A stretch of DNA of 48,616 nucleotides from Bacilli bacterium. Its GTDB lineage: Bacteria; Bacillota_I; Bacilli_A; RF39; UBA660. Position numbers and translations under genes: made by a program. Positions 8,081-16,770 of this stretch are shown piece after piece. Where the stretch lies: NCBI GenBank assembly GCA_017484125.1, contig JAFUTV010000033.1, positions 1 to 48,616 on the forward strand, in the 5' to 3' direction. The stretch's first letter is position 1. Each line of letters starts with the position of its first letter. Under the pieces are notes generated by a model. That model did not search any database. It saw only the letters and a list, made by a program, of their open reading frames with translations, and was not told the origin of the DNA.

Positions 8081-10363
8081 TATTTTGTTTGATGAAAAAG
8101 AATTATTTAAATCATATAATAATTGCTTTTTAGAAGCTTTAATTCCATATAATTTAGATTTTTTTATAATATTAGAAAATATAGATATTTTTTTACATTT
8201 AACAAGATATATTCCATTTTCTTTTGATTTATTAATTTTATTCCCTGTTAATGTTATTGAATTTGATTTTTCTATATATATACCATTTAATGCCTTAGTT
8301 ATCTTATTATATAATACTACATTTAATTTTGAAGAAATAATATTTATACCATTTCCTTTAGTATCAGAAATAATATTATTATATATAGTATTGCTATTTG
8401 ACTTATATAGATAAATACCATTTTTTATTGCAGATATATTATTTTTATTATCAATAACATTATTATTTGATTTTTCTAAATGAATACCATCTTTTTTTAC
8501 ATTTATTATTTGGTTTTTCTTTATTTTATTTTTTTTAGCATTATAAAGTCTTATACCATGTTGCGATGAACTATATATTTTATTAGAAGATACATTATTA
8601 GAATTAGATTTTTCTAAATTGATACCATTTCTTTTAGCACTTGTTATAGTATTACTTTTTATAGTATTAGAATTAGATATTTGAATATTTATTCCATCCC
8701 TTTTATTTGATGAAACTATATTATTATTTATTGTATTTTTATTAGAATATTCTATATGAATACCATCATTTGTAGTAGCTTGAAAAACATTATTATTAAT
8801 CTTATTATTATTTGATTTTCCAAGTCTTAATCCAAATTCAACCGAATTAAATACAAGATTACCATTATTAACAGTATTTGATAAAGAACTTTCAATATTA
8901 ATACCATGTCTTTGAGCAGATATAATAGTGTTTTTCTTAATATTATTAGAATTAGATTCATCAATATGAATACCATCTTTAATAGCATAAGTAACTCTAT
9001 TTTTATTAACCGTATTATTTGATGATGATTGATTTAAAGCAATACCATTCATATCCTTTGCAAGATAATAATTACTACTTATAGTATTATTTTCAATATT
9101 ATTATTTAAAATATTATTATTTGTACTATTTATTAATTTAATACCATCACCTGTACTTGTTGTTGTTGCACTGGTAAATTTTAAGACAATATTATTATTA
9201 TCAATAGTATTTTTTATAGCACCCTGTAACCATATTCCATAGGAAACATTTTTTAAAGTAATATCATTATCTTTTATAGTCACTCCACTTACTCTAAAAT
9301 CACCTTTTGAAGTTGTTCCGATATCACTAGTTAATTCTTCACCATATAGTTCTATTGCATAACCAACATTTTTATATTTAACTTTATAACCTTTATTAAT
9401 CATTATTTTATTATTTCTAATAATGGAATTCATATCCTCGTAAGTGTTATGTATATTATTATTTACTTTAGATGAATAAAAGTTTTCATGAGCTTGTTCC
9501 ATAGTTCTAAATAAGATACCTGCACCAGCATTATAAATATTATTATTTTCTATTATTGAATTTTTATAATTGGTAGCAATTATTGCATAACCAGTAATAT
9601 TAGTAAATGTATTATTAGTTATTTTTATATTATCAAAATATGAATTAATTATACCAGTATGTGTTCCTACTCCTCTTTGTAAATTTTTAAAAGTACAATT
9701 ATCTATTGTAACATTTTTAGATGGCGTTTCATCATCATTAGGATTATAAGTACTAAAGTGATCATCAACTAACGCATCTATTTGAAGTGCTTCATTATTT
9801 GTTGTTAAAGAATAATTTCCTTGATAATTTGAAAAAGTACAACCAGTTACTAATAAATTATCAACAGCGCCAAATTCAACATGATGATTTTCTTTAACAT
9901 TAGTAAAAGTAACATTTTTTAAAGTGATATTAGATGCATGTCCTACTTTAAGGATTTCTTGCTTTAAATTTCCTCCATCTAAAATTCCACCCTCTATTGT
10001 AATATTATCAAAACCACTGTACTTAGAATACCCTTTATTATCATTTGCTTCATTTACTTCATCAAGCGTTGCAAATCTAATCATTGATGATGAATCATCT
10101 TTATGAGTAATTTTTACTCCTTCCATAAAAATATGAGTATTACTCCAAATATATAATTGGCTACTTGAGGTATAATTACCATCTGGTATAACAATTTTAT
10201 AATCAAAACCAGATTCATCATTTTTTACTAAAGAAGTAGCATTATTCCATGCTAAAGATATGTCTGCACCATCTTCAACATCAAGTGTAATAACTTTTGC
10301 TTTTGCACAAACATTTAAAGGAAATAATAGTAATAAAAATATAAGTAAATAATATTTTTTCAT
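8063..10363 (-). CDS. Secreted parallel beta-helix repeat protein (paralogue 2)
   Basis: 766-aa paralogue of the next gene downstream, same layout: signal peptide (MKKYYLLIFLLLLFPLNVCA), an N-terminal enzyme-like beta-helix with the same block EALQIDAL..DHFS.Y.PNDDETPS and RGVGTHTGIINSYFDN, then a ladder of SNTIxxNxI coils to the C-terminus. The two genes are in tandem, separated by a terminator, so they arose by duplication and may be expressed separately. The shorter ladder (about five fewer coils) suggests repeat gain or loss. Substrate unknown; proximity to the teichoic-like operon suggests a cell-surface glycan, which is inference. Confidence 0.8.
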   Translation of the reverse strand: MKKYYLLIFLLLLFPLNVCAKAKVITLDVEDGADISLAWNNATSLVKNDESGFDYKIVIPDGNYTSSSQLYIWSNTHIFMEGVKITHKDDSSSMIRFATLDEVNEANDNKGYSKYSGFDNITIEGGILDGGNLKQEILKVGHASNITLKNVTFTNVKENHHVEFGAVDNLLVTGCTFSNYQGNYSLTTNNEALQIDALVDDHFSTYNPNDDETPSKNVTIDNCTFKNLQRGVGTHTGIINSYFDNIKITNNTFTNITGYAIIATNYKNSIIENNNIYNAGAGILFRTMEQAHENFYSSKVNNNIHNTYEDMNSIIRNNKIMINKGYKVKYKNVGYAIELYGEELTSDIGTTSKGDFRVSGVTIKDNDITLKNVSYGIWLQGAIKNTIDNNNIVLKFTSATTTSTGDGIKLINSTNNNILNNNIENNTISSNYYLAKDMNGIALNQSSSNNTVNKNRVTYAIKDGIHIDESNSNNIKKNTIISAQRHGINIESSLSNTVNNGNLVFNSVEFGLRLGKSNNNKINNNVFQATTNDGIHIEYSNKNTINNNIVSSNKRDGINIQISNSNTIKSNTITSAKRNGINLEKSNSNNVSSNKIYSSSQHGIRLYNAKKNKIKKNQIINVKKDGIHLEKSNNNVIDNKNNISAIKNGIYLYKSNSNTIYNNIISDTKGNGINIISSKLNVVLYNKITKALNGIYIEKSNSITLTGNKINKSKENGIYLVKCKKISIFSNIIKKSKLYGIKASKKQLLYDLNNSFSSNKIKKRNY

Positions 10364-10411
10364 ATCCTTAACTATCCACTCCTAATTATATCTTCTCACT
10401 ATTATTTTAAC

Positions 10412-10456
10412 ACAAAAGTAAAACATGTGTCTAATAGCTATACACATGTTTTACTT
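10412..10456 (-). terminator. Hairpin after typA
   Basis: Long 15-bp stem (AAGTAAAACATGTGT with its complement, 10416-10430 and 10442-10456) after the typA stop; tail on the minus strand is TTTTGTG, a modest U tract. Probably the typA terminator. Confidence 0.6.
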
Positions 10457-10478
10457 ATATTTACGTTATTTTACAATA

Positions 10479-12293
10479 TTATTTTCTGTTTAATCTAAAT
10501 CTTTCATTAGCATCTAATACTTTTTTTCTCATTCTTATTGCATCAGGAGTAATTTCAACAAATTCATCATCTGCAATAAATTCCAAAGACTCTTCTAAAT
10601 TGAATGTTTTAGGTGGTACAAGAGCAATAGCATCATCACTTGCTTTACTTCTTGTATTAGACATTTCTTTATTCTTGCATGGATTAACATTTAAATCATT
10701 ATCTCTATTATTTATACCTACTATTTCTCCGGCATAAACATCAACTGCAGGACCAACAATTAATTGTCCTCTATCTTGTAAATTCCATAAAGAGTAACCT
10801 AAAGTCTTACCTGTTTCCATTGAAACAAGAACACCATTTTTTCTTCCATGTATTTCTCCAACATATGGTTTATATGAATCAAAACTTCTTACCATAATAC
10901 CTTCACCCTTAGTATTAGTAATAAATGCTGATCTATAACCTATTAAACCTCTAGTTGGTGCACTAAATTCTAAATGAACATAATTTTCATCAGTTTCAGA
11001 ATTAGTCATAATGTTTAGAGTAGCTTTTCTTTCTTGTAAATCGCTAATTATAGTTGATGCATATTCTTGTGGGGTATTTACTATAACATTTTCAAATGGT
11101 TCGCATTTTTTACCATCAATAGTTTCATATAACACTTCTGGTTTAGAAACACATAGTTCAAAACCTTCTCTTCTCATTTGTTCAATTAATACAGATAAGT
11201 GAAGTTCACCACGACCAGATACTTTATATCCATCAGTTCCAGGTAGTTCTTCTACTTCTAAACCTACATTAGTTTCAAGTTCTTTTTCAAGTCTTTCTTT
11301 TATGTGACGTGAAGTTAAAAACTTACCTGATTGTCCAGCAAATGGTGAAGAATTAACCATGAAATTCATTGACATTGTAGGACGTTCAATAGTAATTGGA
11401 GGAAGATGATCAACTACTCCTTTTTGGCAAAGAGTATCACCAATTGAAATATCAGCACATCCAGCAATTGTTACAATATCGCCAAAATAAGCTTCGTTAA
11501 CTTCTTTTCTTTTGATTCCTTCTTGAACATACAATTTAGATATTCTAAAATCAGTAGTTTTATCAGAACCATTTCTTGCTAAAGTAACTGTTTCACCATT
11601 TTTAATCATTCCTTTAGTAATTCTTCCAATTCCAAGTCTTCCAATAAATGAATCATAATCTAATTGGCATATTTGCATTTGTAAATTATCATTAATATTA
11701 CCAGCATATGGTTTAACTTGATTTAAGATTACTTCTAAAAGTGGTGAAATATCTTTCATTTCTTCATTTGGTGTAAGTCCAGCTTTTCCTTCTCTAGCAA
11801 TACCATAAACTATTGGAAAATCAAGTTGTTCATCAGTGGCATTTAATTCCATAAATAAATCAAATGTCATATTAACAACTTCTTCAGCTCTTTGATCTTT
11901 TTTATCTATTTTATTAATAAATAATATAGGTCTTAAATTTTGTTCTAAAGCTTTCTTAAGAACAAATCTAGTTTGAGGCATTGGACCTTCTTTAGCATCA
12001 ACTATTAAAACAACTGTATCAACAGTTCTCATTATTCTTTCTACTTCAGAAGAAAAATCGGCATGTCCTGGTGTATCAACAATATTAATTTTATAATCTT
12101 TATAATGTATTGCACAAGGTTTAGAATAAATAGTAATACCTCTTTCTCTTTCTAAATCATTACTATCCATTACTTGAGCTTCAACCACTTCATTATCTCT
12201 AAATGCTCCATTTTGAGAAAGTAAAGCATCAACTAATGTACTTTTTCCAGCATCAACATGTGCAACAACAGCAATATTTATTATTTTATCCAT
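10479..12293 (-). CDS. typA: Translational GTPase TypA/BipA
   Basis: Ribosome-associated elongation-factor-like GTPase used in ribosome assembly and stress or cold growth. Full length (604 aa; family about 600-615). G1 AHVDAGKST (9-17), G2 RGITI, G3 DTPGHADF and G4 NKID are all intact, followed by EF-G-like domains and the TypA-specific C-terminal region. GGGGAA precedes the ATG. It stands alone between two terminators, so it is probably monocistronic. Confidence 0.97.
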   Translation of the reverse strand: MDKIINIAVVAHVDAGKSTLVDALLSQNGAFRDNEVVEAQVMDSNDLERERGITIYSKPCAIHYKDYKINIVDTPGHADFSSEVERIMRTVDTVVLIVDAKEGPMPQTRFVLKKALEQNLRPILFINKIDKKDQRAEEVVNMTFDLFMELNATDEQLDFPIVYGIAREGKAGLTPNEEMKDISPLLEVILNQVKPYAGNINDNLQMQICQLDYDSFIGRLGIGRITKGMIKNGETVTLARNGSDKTTDFRISKLYVQEGIKRKEVNEAYFGDIVTIAGCADISIGDTLCQKGVVDHLPPITIERPTMSMNFMVNSSPFAGQSGKFLTSRHIKERLEKELETNVGLEVEELPGTDGYKVSGRGELHLSVLIEQMRREGFELCVSKPEVLYETIDGKKCEPFENVIVNTPQEYASTIISDLQERKATLNIMTNSETDENYVHLEFSAPTRGLIGYRSAFITNTKGEGIMVRSFDSYKPYVGEIHGRKNGVLVSMETGKTLGYSLWNLQDRGQLIVGPAVDVYAGEIVGINNRDNDLNVNPCKNKEMSNTRSKASDDAIALVPPKTFNLEESLEFIADDEFVEITPDAIRMRKKVLDANERFRLNRK

Positions 12294-12390
12294 AGTAATT
12301 CCCCACTTCTTTTTTAAAATACCTTTAAGATATTACTACAAAATCTTTAAATTTACAACATTTTTTTAATATTTAATAATATTAATACAA

Positions 12391-12416
12391 TAAAAAAGTG
12401 CTAAATTAGCACTTTA
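12391..12416 (-). terminator. Terminator overlapping the stop of the 139-aa membrane protein gene
   Basis: 9-bp stem AAAGTGCTA / TAGCACTTT (12395-12403 and 12407-12415) followed by TTTTTTATT on the minus strand. The TAA stop at 12414 is part of the stem. Confidence 0.75.
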
Positions 12417-12833
12417 TTGTTGTACATTATTATTATTTTGGCTTTTTACTAAGTTATAATATCTATTTTTACATAGAATAAAAAACAATATAATACCAAA
12501 AATAGTATATAAGCTATTCCAAATAAAATACCAAGTATTTTGCATTTTATCATTAAAATTAATACCTAAATTTATTATTAAGTCTAAACCATAATCCCTA
12601 ACAAATTGAAATGGTAATGATAAAATTATAATAAATCCCGCAATTATAGCAAGTCTTAACAATAATGCAAATAAATCACTAGAATTTCTTGTGGTTATAT
12701 ATCTAAAAGCATCTTTAAAAAACTCATTTAAAGTGTGCTTTTCTTTATTATTACTTTGAGTAACTACATTTGATGGTTGTTGCATTTCATTATTAATTTT
12801 GGGTAATTCAGGTATTTGGTTTTCATCATTCAT
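12414..12833 (-). CDS. Small two-TM membrane protein, unknown
   Basis: 139 aa with a hydrophilic N-terminus rich in Asn/Gln, two predicted membrane helices (about 54-74 and 104-122) separated by an amphipathic loop, and a polar Asn/Gln tail. No family recognised. It starts 8 bp inside the end of the upstream 613-aa coiled-coil gene, so the two are translated together and probably work together at the membrane. Confidence 0.7.
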   Translation of the reverse strand: MNDENQIPELPKINNEMQQPSNVVTQSNNKEKHTLNEFFKDAFRYITTRNSSDLFALLLRLAIIAGFIIILSLPFQFVRDYGLDLIINLGINFNDKMQNTWYFIWNSLYTIFGIILFFILCKNRYYNLVKSQNNNNVQQ

Positions 12834-14667
12834 TGTTATTCCTCTTTTCTATAATTACTTTGTTTATATTAATTTTATAATTAACACTAAATTTGTCAAC
12901 ATAAGTATATTTATTAGTTTTAACTAAATTAGATTTAAATCTAGTATAAATAATAGTATTAGAATCTTTATTTATATTAATATCTCTTGTATCTAAAAAT
13001 ATATCTAAATTATCATAATCTAATACTTCAATTCTTTTATTATAAGTATCATTAGTTGGAATAACAACATACTTAGGTGAATAAAGTACATTTATATTCT
13101 TTTTACAATCCGCAGTTATGACACGATAAGTGCCACTTTTTTGTTGCATGTATGGTGCTATAATTGATGATGTAAATATAAACATATTCTTGTCTAATGA
13201 ATTAATATCATTTGTAGAAAAATATAATTTAAAATTATATTTTAATTTCATCTTATTATTTATATTAGCAATAATCATAATATTATTTTTTATAGATTCA
13301 ATAAACTTTTCTTTACTATCAAAGTTTATATTTTTAAATATAGTGTTTTTACTATCTTTATTAACATCAAGTTTTATTAATTCTTTTACTTTATTAAAAC
13401 AATCATCAAGTAATTTTGTAAAAGAATCAGTAATATTTAAAATATTTAATAGCTCAACTGAAGATAATTTTTCAAAATTATCAATTGATTGAATCATATC
13501 AAATAATTCTCTATAAAAAGAAACATATAATATTAAAGCATTTTTTTCATCATCATTTAAATTATTATTAAATTGTTTTTTTAAGTCTACTTTAATATCA
13601 TCAATATTATTATCAAATGATTCTAATTTAACACTTATATCATTTTTACATCTATTAATATTTCTTTCTATATCGTATTCCTTATTAGTTTTAAAATTAT
13701 TTAAATATTCAGCTAATCTAAATTCATTAATTTTATCTCTAACATCATATTTTTTATTAATAAAATCTTTATATTTACTTTCAAAATTATCATCATATAT
13801 ACTTTCATATGTACTTTGAGAATCTATTGCCTTAAACTTTTTCTTTAAATCAACAATTTTATGAGTTTTTTTAGAAAGTAATTCTTTCATAAAATCTATT
13901 TTAGTAACAGTTAGACGCATTTCTTCATCTACATCATCATTATATCTTAAAGCATACATATATGAATTATTAGTTTCTAAAGATTTATTTAAATCCCATA
14001 TAATATCTATTAATTTATATAAATGTTCTTCTTTAGGAAGATTCTTATTATATTCAGAAATCAACATATTTACTTCACTTTCAATATTAAGTAAAGTATT
14101 AAATATTCTTTTATCATCATCTATTTCAGGATGGGTATTATTCTTATTATATCTATCAATTAAATTCTGTAAGTCTAAATAATATCTTTTTAATTCTCTT
14201 TCTTTATCTAATAGATTATTAGTATATTTTTCTTTTGCTTTCTTTTCTAAGTAATAGTGGTCCATTAAGTTTTCTGCTTCAATTAATAATCTTTTGGTAT
14301 GAGATAATTTATTATTTTTGTCCTCTAATTTATCATATGATTTGATATTAAACATTTCATTATCAGTCATTACATGATTTTTTCTTATATATAAAACTTC
14401 AGGATTAGCTACTTCATAATTATTTAGTTTAAGTGAAACCCCTTCTTTTTTACCATTTAATTTGTACCATTGATATTTTTTTAAAAACATATCTAAATCA
14501 GCATCATTATGAAAAGATATTACTCTTTCAGTAATGCCGTATTTACTATCTATATAAGAATAATTAATACCTATTTCTTTATTATTCTTATATAAAAAAG
14601 GATGAACTGTTTTAGAACTATATCCATATTTTTTTAAGATTTTTAAGGCAGAGTCTAATGTAATCAT
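12826..14667 (-). CDS. Coiled-coil protein of unknown function
   Basis: 613 aa, cytosolic as far as can be seen (no signal peptide or membrane segment). Residues 1-100 form a compact globular region (ALKILKKYGYSSKTVHPFLYKN...), 110-450 are mostly charged helix with coiled-coil character, and the C-terminal ~120 residues look globular and beta-rich (TYRVITADC, KYVVIPTNDTYNKRIEV). Not recognised. Strong GGGGAGG site 7 nt before the ATG and an extended -10 about 26 bp upstream. First gene of a two-gene unit with a small membrane protein, which may serve as its anchor. Confidence 0.7.
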   Translation of the reverse strand: MITLDSALKILKKYGYSSKTVHPFLYKNNKEIGINYSYIDSKYGITERVISFHNDADLDMFLKKYQWYKLNGKKEGVSLKLNNYEVANPEVLYIRKNHVMTDNEMFNIKSYDKLEDKNNKLSHTKRLLIEAENLMDHYYLEKKAKEKYTNNLLDKERELKRYYLDLQNLIDRYNKNNTHPEIDDDKRIFNTLLNIESEVNMLISEYNKNLPKEEHLYKLIDIIWDLNKSLETNNSYMYALRYNDDVDEEMRLTVTKIDFMKELLSKKTHKIVDLKKKFKAIDSQSTYESIYDDNFESKYKDFINKKYDVRDKINEFRLAEYLNNFKTNKEYDIERNINRCKNDISVKLESFDNNIDDIKVDLKKQFNNNLNDDEKNALILYVSFYRELFDMIQSIDNFEKLSSVELLNILNITDSFTKLLDDCFNKVKELIKLDVNKDSKNTIFKNINFDSKEKFIESIKNNIMIIANINNKMKLKYNFKLYFSTNDINSLDKNMFIFTSSIIAPYMQQKSGTYRVITADCKKNINVLYSPKYVVIPTNDTYNKRIEVLDYDNLDIFLDTRDININKDSNTIIYTRFKSNLVKTNKYTYVDKFSVNYKININKVIIEKRNNNE

Positions 14668-14692
14668 ATTCTTACCTCCCCTATTATTATTA

Positions 14693-14701
14693 ATTATAGC
14701 A
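14693..14701 (-). promoter_or_regulatory. Extended -10 box for the 613-aa gene
   Basis: Minus strand TGCTATAAT (TGn plus perfect TATAAT), about 26 bp before the ATG; no clear -35. Confidence 0.5.
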
Positions 14702-14737
14702 TATTTATGGTTATTTTTAAAATAAATAAAAATTAAG

Positions 14738-14766
14738 TTTACATAACTTTTATTTTATTTTATAAT
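14738..14766 (+). promoter_or_regulatory. Sigma-A-type promoter for the DUF308 gene
   Basis: TTTACA at 14738-14743, 17-bp spacer, TATAAT at 14761-14766; the ATG follows 24 bp later with an AAGAAGG ribosome binding site. Confidence 0.75.
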
Positions 14767-14790
14767 CTATATTAGAAAGAAGGTTAACAA

Positions 14791-15441
14791 ATGGTTATAA
14801 TTGAATCTAAAAAGAGTTTAATTAAATCAATATTATTTTTAATATTTGGAGCTTTAATTGTTGCTAATCCAGATAGTATTATTAAAATAGCTTCAACAAT
14901 TATTGGTATAATTATTATATTATATGGAGTATTCTTAGCATTTAAAAATTATTATGATACTAAACAAGATAGTAACACATCATCAACAACATTAATATTT
15001 GGTATAACATGTATTATTATTGGGATATTATTTATTGTTTTAGCAGATTCTATTGTTAAAATAATTCAATATATATTAGGTGCATGGATAATATTTAATG
15101 GAATAGAAAGATTAATGATTGCTTTATCATTAGGTAAAGATAATAGTAATTTTATAACTCAATTAGTACTATCAATACTTTTACTTGCTGCAGGATTATA
15201 TACAATATTTAGAGCTAATCTTCCAATTCAAATAGCAGGTCTTGTAATGATTATTTATGCAATACTTGAAATTATTGGATATATAACTAATAAAAAAGAT
15301 AAGATATCTGTTAAAGAAGAAGTAGAAGAAAATATTAAGTTAAATAATACTAATAATAATGTTAAAGAAGCTAAAATAATTGAAACTAAAGATAATAAAG
15401 ATACTAAAGAAACTAAAAAGAAGAAAAAAAGCAAAAAATAG
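14791..15441 (+). CDS. DUF308 (HdeD-like) membrane protein
   Basis: 216 aa with six predicted membrane helices in three hairpins, the pattern of the DUF308/HdeD family (repeated ILFLIFGALIVANPD, IIIGILFIVLADS, LLLAAGLYTIFRANL segments). E. coli HdeD is linked to acid stress, but the role in low-GC bacteria is not established. The tail from ~170 is a Lys/Glu/Asn-rich cytosolic stretch ending in poly-Lys. Own promoter and terminator, so monocistronic. Confidence 0.85.
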   Translation: MVIIESKKSLIKSILFLIFGALIVANPDSIIKIASTIIGIIIILYGVFLAFKNYYDTKQDSNTSSTTLIFGITCIIIGILFIVLADSIVKIIQYILGAWIIFNGIERLMIALSLGKDNSNFITQLVLSILLLAAGLYTIFRANLPIQIAGLVMIIYAILEIIGYITNKKDKISVKEEVEENIKLNNTNNNVKEAKIIETKDNKDTKETKKKKKSKK

Positions 15442-15460
15442 TTATTAAACTATTTTTTTC
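15434..15460 (+). terminator. Terminator of the DUF308 gene
   Basis: Stem AAAAATAGTT / AACTATTTTT with 4-nt loop then a T run; the TAG stop (15439-15441) lies in the left arm. Confidence 0.8.
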
Positions 15461-15512
15461 TTTATTTTTATAATTATTAATGCTATAATCTAATAGATTT
15501 GGAGGGAATAAA

Positions 15513-15623
15513 ATGAGAACTTATAAAGTAAATTTACCTGAAGGTAAAAAGAAAGCTTTTGGAAATAGAAGAGGCGTTAAAGTTAGATTAATTAGTAAGA
15601 AAACTACTAAGAAAACAAAATAA
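15513..15623 (+). CDS. 36-aa highly basic small protein
   Basis: Short gene supported by signals: a TATAAT at 15484-15489, a strong GGAGGG site 6 nt before the ATG, and an intrinsic terminator starting at its stop. The product has 14 Lys/Arg of 36 and one Glu, starts MRTYKVNLPEGKKK, and holds a GNRRGVKVR core with a Lys/Thr tail. No secretion signal. Such composition is typical of very small ribosomal or nucleic-acid-binding proteins, but it does not match bL34, bL36 or bTHX as I know them, so function is open. Confidence 0.72.
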   Translation: MRTYKVNLPEGKKKAFGNRRGVKVRLISKKTTKKTK

Positions 15624-15657
15624 AAGAATCTAAGATAAAACTTAGATTCTTTTTTTA
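15623..15657. terminator. Bidirectional terminator between the 36-aa gene and htrA
   Basis: 12-bp stem AAAGAATCTAAG / CTTAGATTCTTT (15623-15634, 15641-15652). T run on the plus strand is strong; the minus-strand tail (TTTTATTTTG) is weaker but serves the convergent htrA. Confidence 0.85.
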
Positions 15658-16767
15658 TTCACTTTTTGACTTAGCAAGAATTATATCAGTATCTTTTTCA
15701 GAACCATCTCTATTGTATGTTATTTTTACTTTATCACCAATACTATATTGATATAATTGATATTTTAATTCTGCAATTTTAGATACATCTTTACCATTTA
15801 CTTTAGTAATAACATCTCCTGATTTAATTCCAGCTTTCTCTGCAGCAGAGCCCTTTTCAACTGAAACAATAACAACTCCTTTTTCCACATTACTTGGAAT
15901 ACTAATATTATATCTATAATATAGTAATGCAGCATCAGTTACTTCAGCCATTGATATACCAATATATGGACGAGATACATCTTCACCATTAATTAATTTT
16001 TCAGCATATTCTAATGCTTTATCAATTGGAATAGCAAATGACATACCTTCAATTGATGAAGAAACTAATTTCATATTAGTAATACCAATTATTTCACCAT
16101 TAGAATTGCATAATGGTCCACCAGAGTTTCCAGCATTAATTACGGCATCAGTTTGAAGAGATTCCATTATATAATCTGCAGTATTAGAATTACTTGTTGA
16201 TACACTAACCATTCTATTTTTGCCTGAAAGAATACCTCTTGTGACAGTCCATGAATATGTAGTACTATCAACTGGAGCGCCTACAGTAAATACTGTATCA
16301 CCAACTCTAGTATTTTCAGAAGATCCTAATTTTGCAATGGAATAATCTTTATCACTTTCAAATGTTAAGATAGCAATATCAATATATTTATCACTACCAA
16401 TTAATGATGTTTCTATTTCTTCATCATTTGATAGTCTTATCTTAACAGATGTAGCATTTTCTACCACATGATTATTAGTCATTACATAGTATTTTTTACC
16501 TTCTTTTTTATAAATAAATCCTGAACCAGTACCATACATAGTTTTATTTTGATATACTTGAACAACTACTACTGAATCATATACCTTTTCAACAGCATCA
16601 GCTATTCCATTTTCATTTACAGTAACTTCTTTTTCAGATTTATTAATTATTGTAGTGCCAGGAATAGAAGTAATATAAAAATACATTCCAAAAGCTCCTA
16701 ATCCGATTAATAGTATTGTTGCAAATACAGCAATTATTATTTTTTTAGTATTATTATTTTTTTCCAT
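15655..16767 (-). CDS. htrA: HtrA/DegP-type membrane serine protease with PDZ domain
   Basis: Surface quality-control protease. One N-terminal membrane anchor (about 9-31), trypsin-like domain with the triad His100 (MTNNHVV), Asp130 (YIDIAIL) and Ser215 (NAGNSGGPL), then one PDZ domain (about 270-365) that would bind unfolded C-termini. Length 370 aa is normal for HtrA/DegP homologues of low-GC bacteria. Its ATG is 3 bp after the stop of the Abi_2/HEPN gene with no strong ribosome binding site, so it is likely co-transcribed and possibly translationally coupled with that gene. Family members are usually under envelope-stress control; no CssR-like site was identified. Confidence 0.93.
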   Translation of the reverse strand: MEKNNNTKKIIIAVFATILLIGLGAFGMYFYITSIPGTTIINKSEKEVTVNENGIADAVEKVYDSVVVVQVYQNKTMYGTGSGFIYKKEGKKYYVMTNNHVVENATSVKIRLSNDEEIETSLIGSDKYIDIAILTFESDKDYSIAKLGSSENTRVGDTVFTVGAPVDSTTYSWTVTRGILSGKNRMVSVSTSNSNTADYIMESLQTDAVINAGNSGGPLCNSNGEIIGITNMKLVSSSIEGMSFAIPIDKALEYAEKLINGEDVSRPYIGISMAEVTDAALLYYRYNISIPSNVEKGVVIVSVEKGSAAEKAGIKSGDVITKVNGKDVSKIAELKYQLYQYSIGDKVKITYNRDGSEKDTDIILAKSKSE

Positions 16768-16770
16768 ATT

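Noticed and set aside
5400-9200. Repeated short DNA motifs that could look like a CRISPR or tandem repeat array
   Set aside because: They are the in-frame coil repeats of the two beta-helix genes; unit length and sequence vary and the frame is open throughout.
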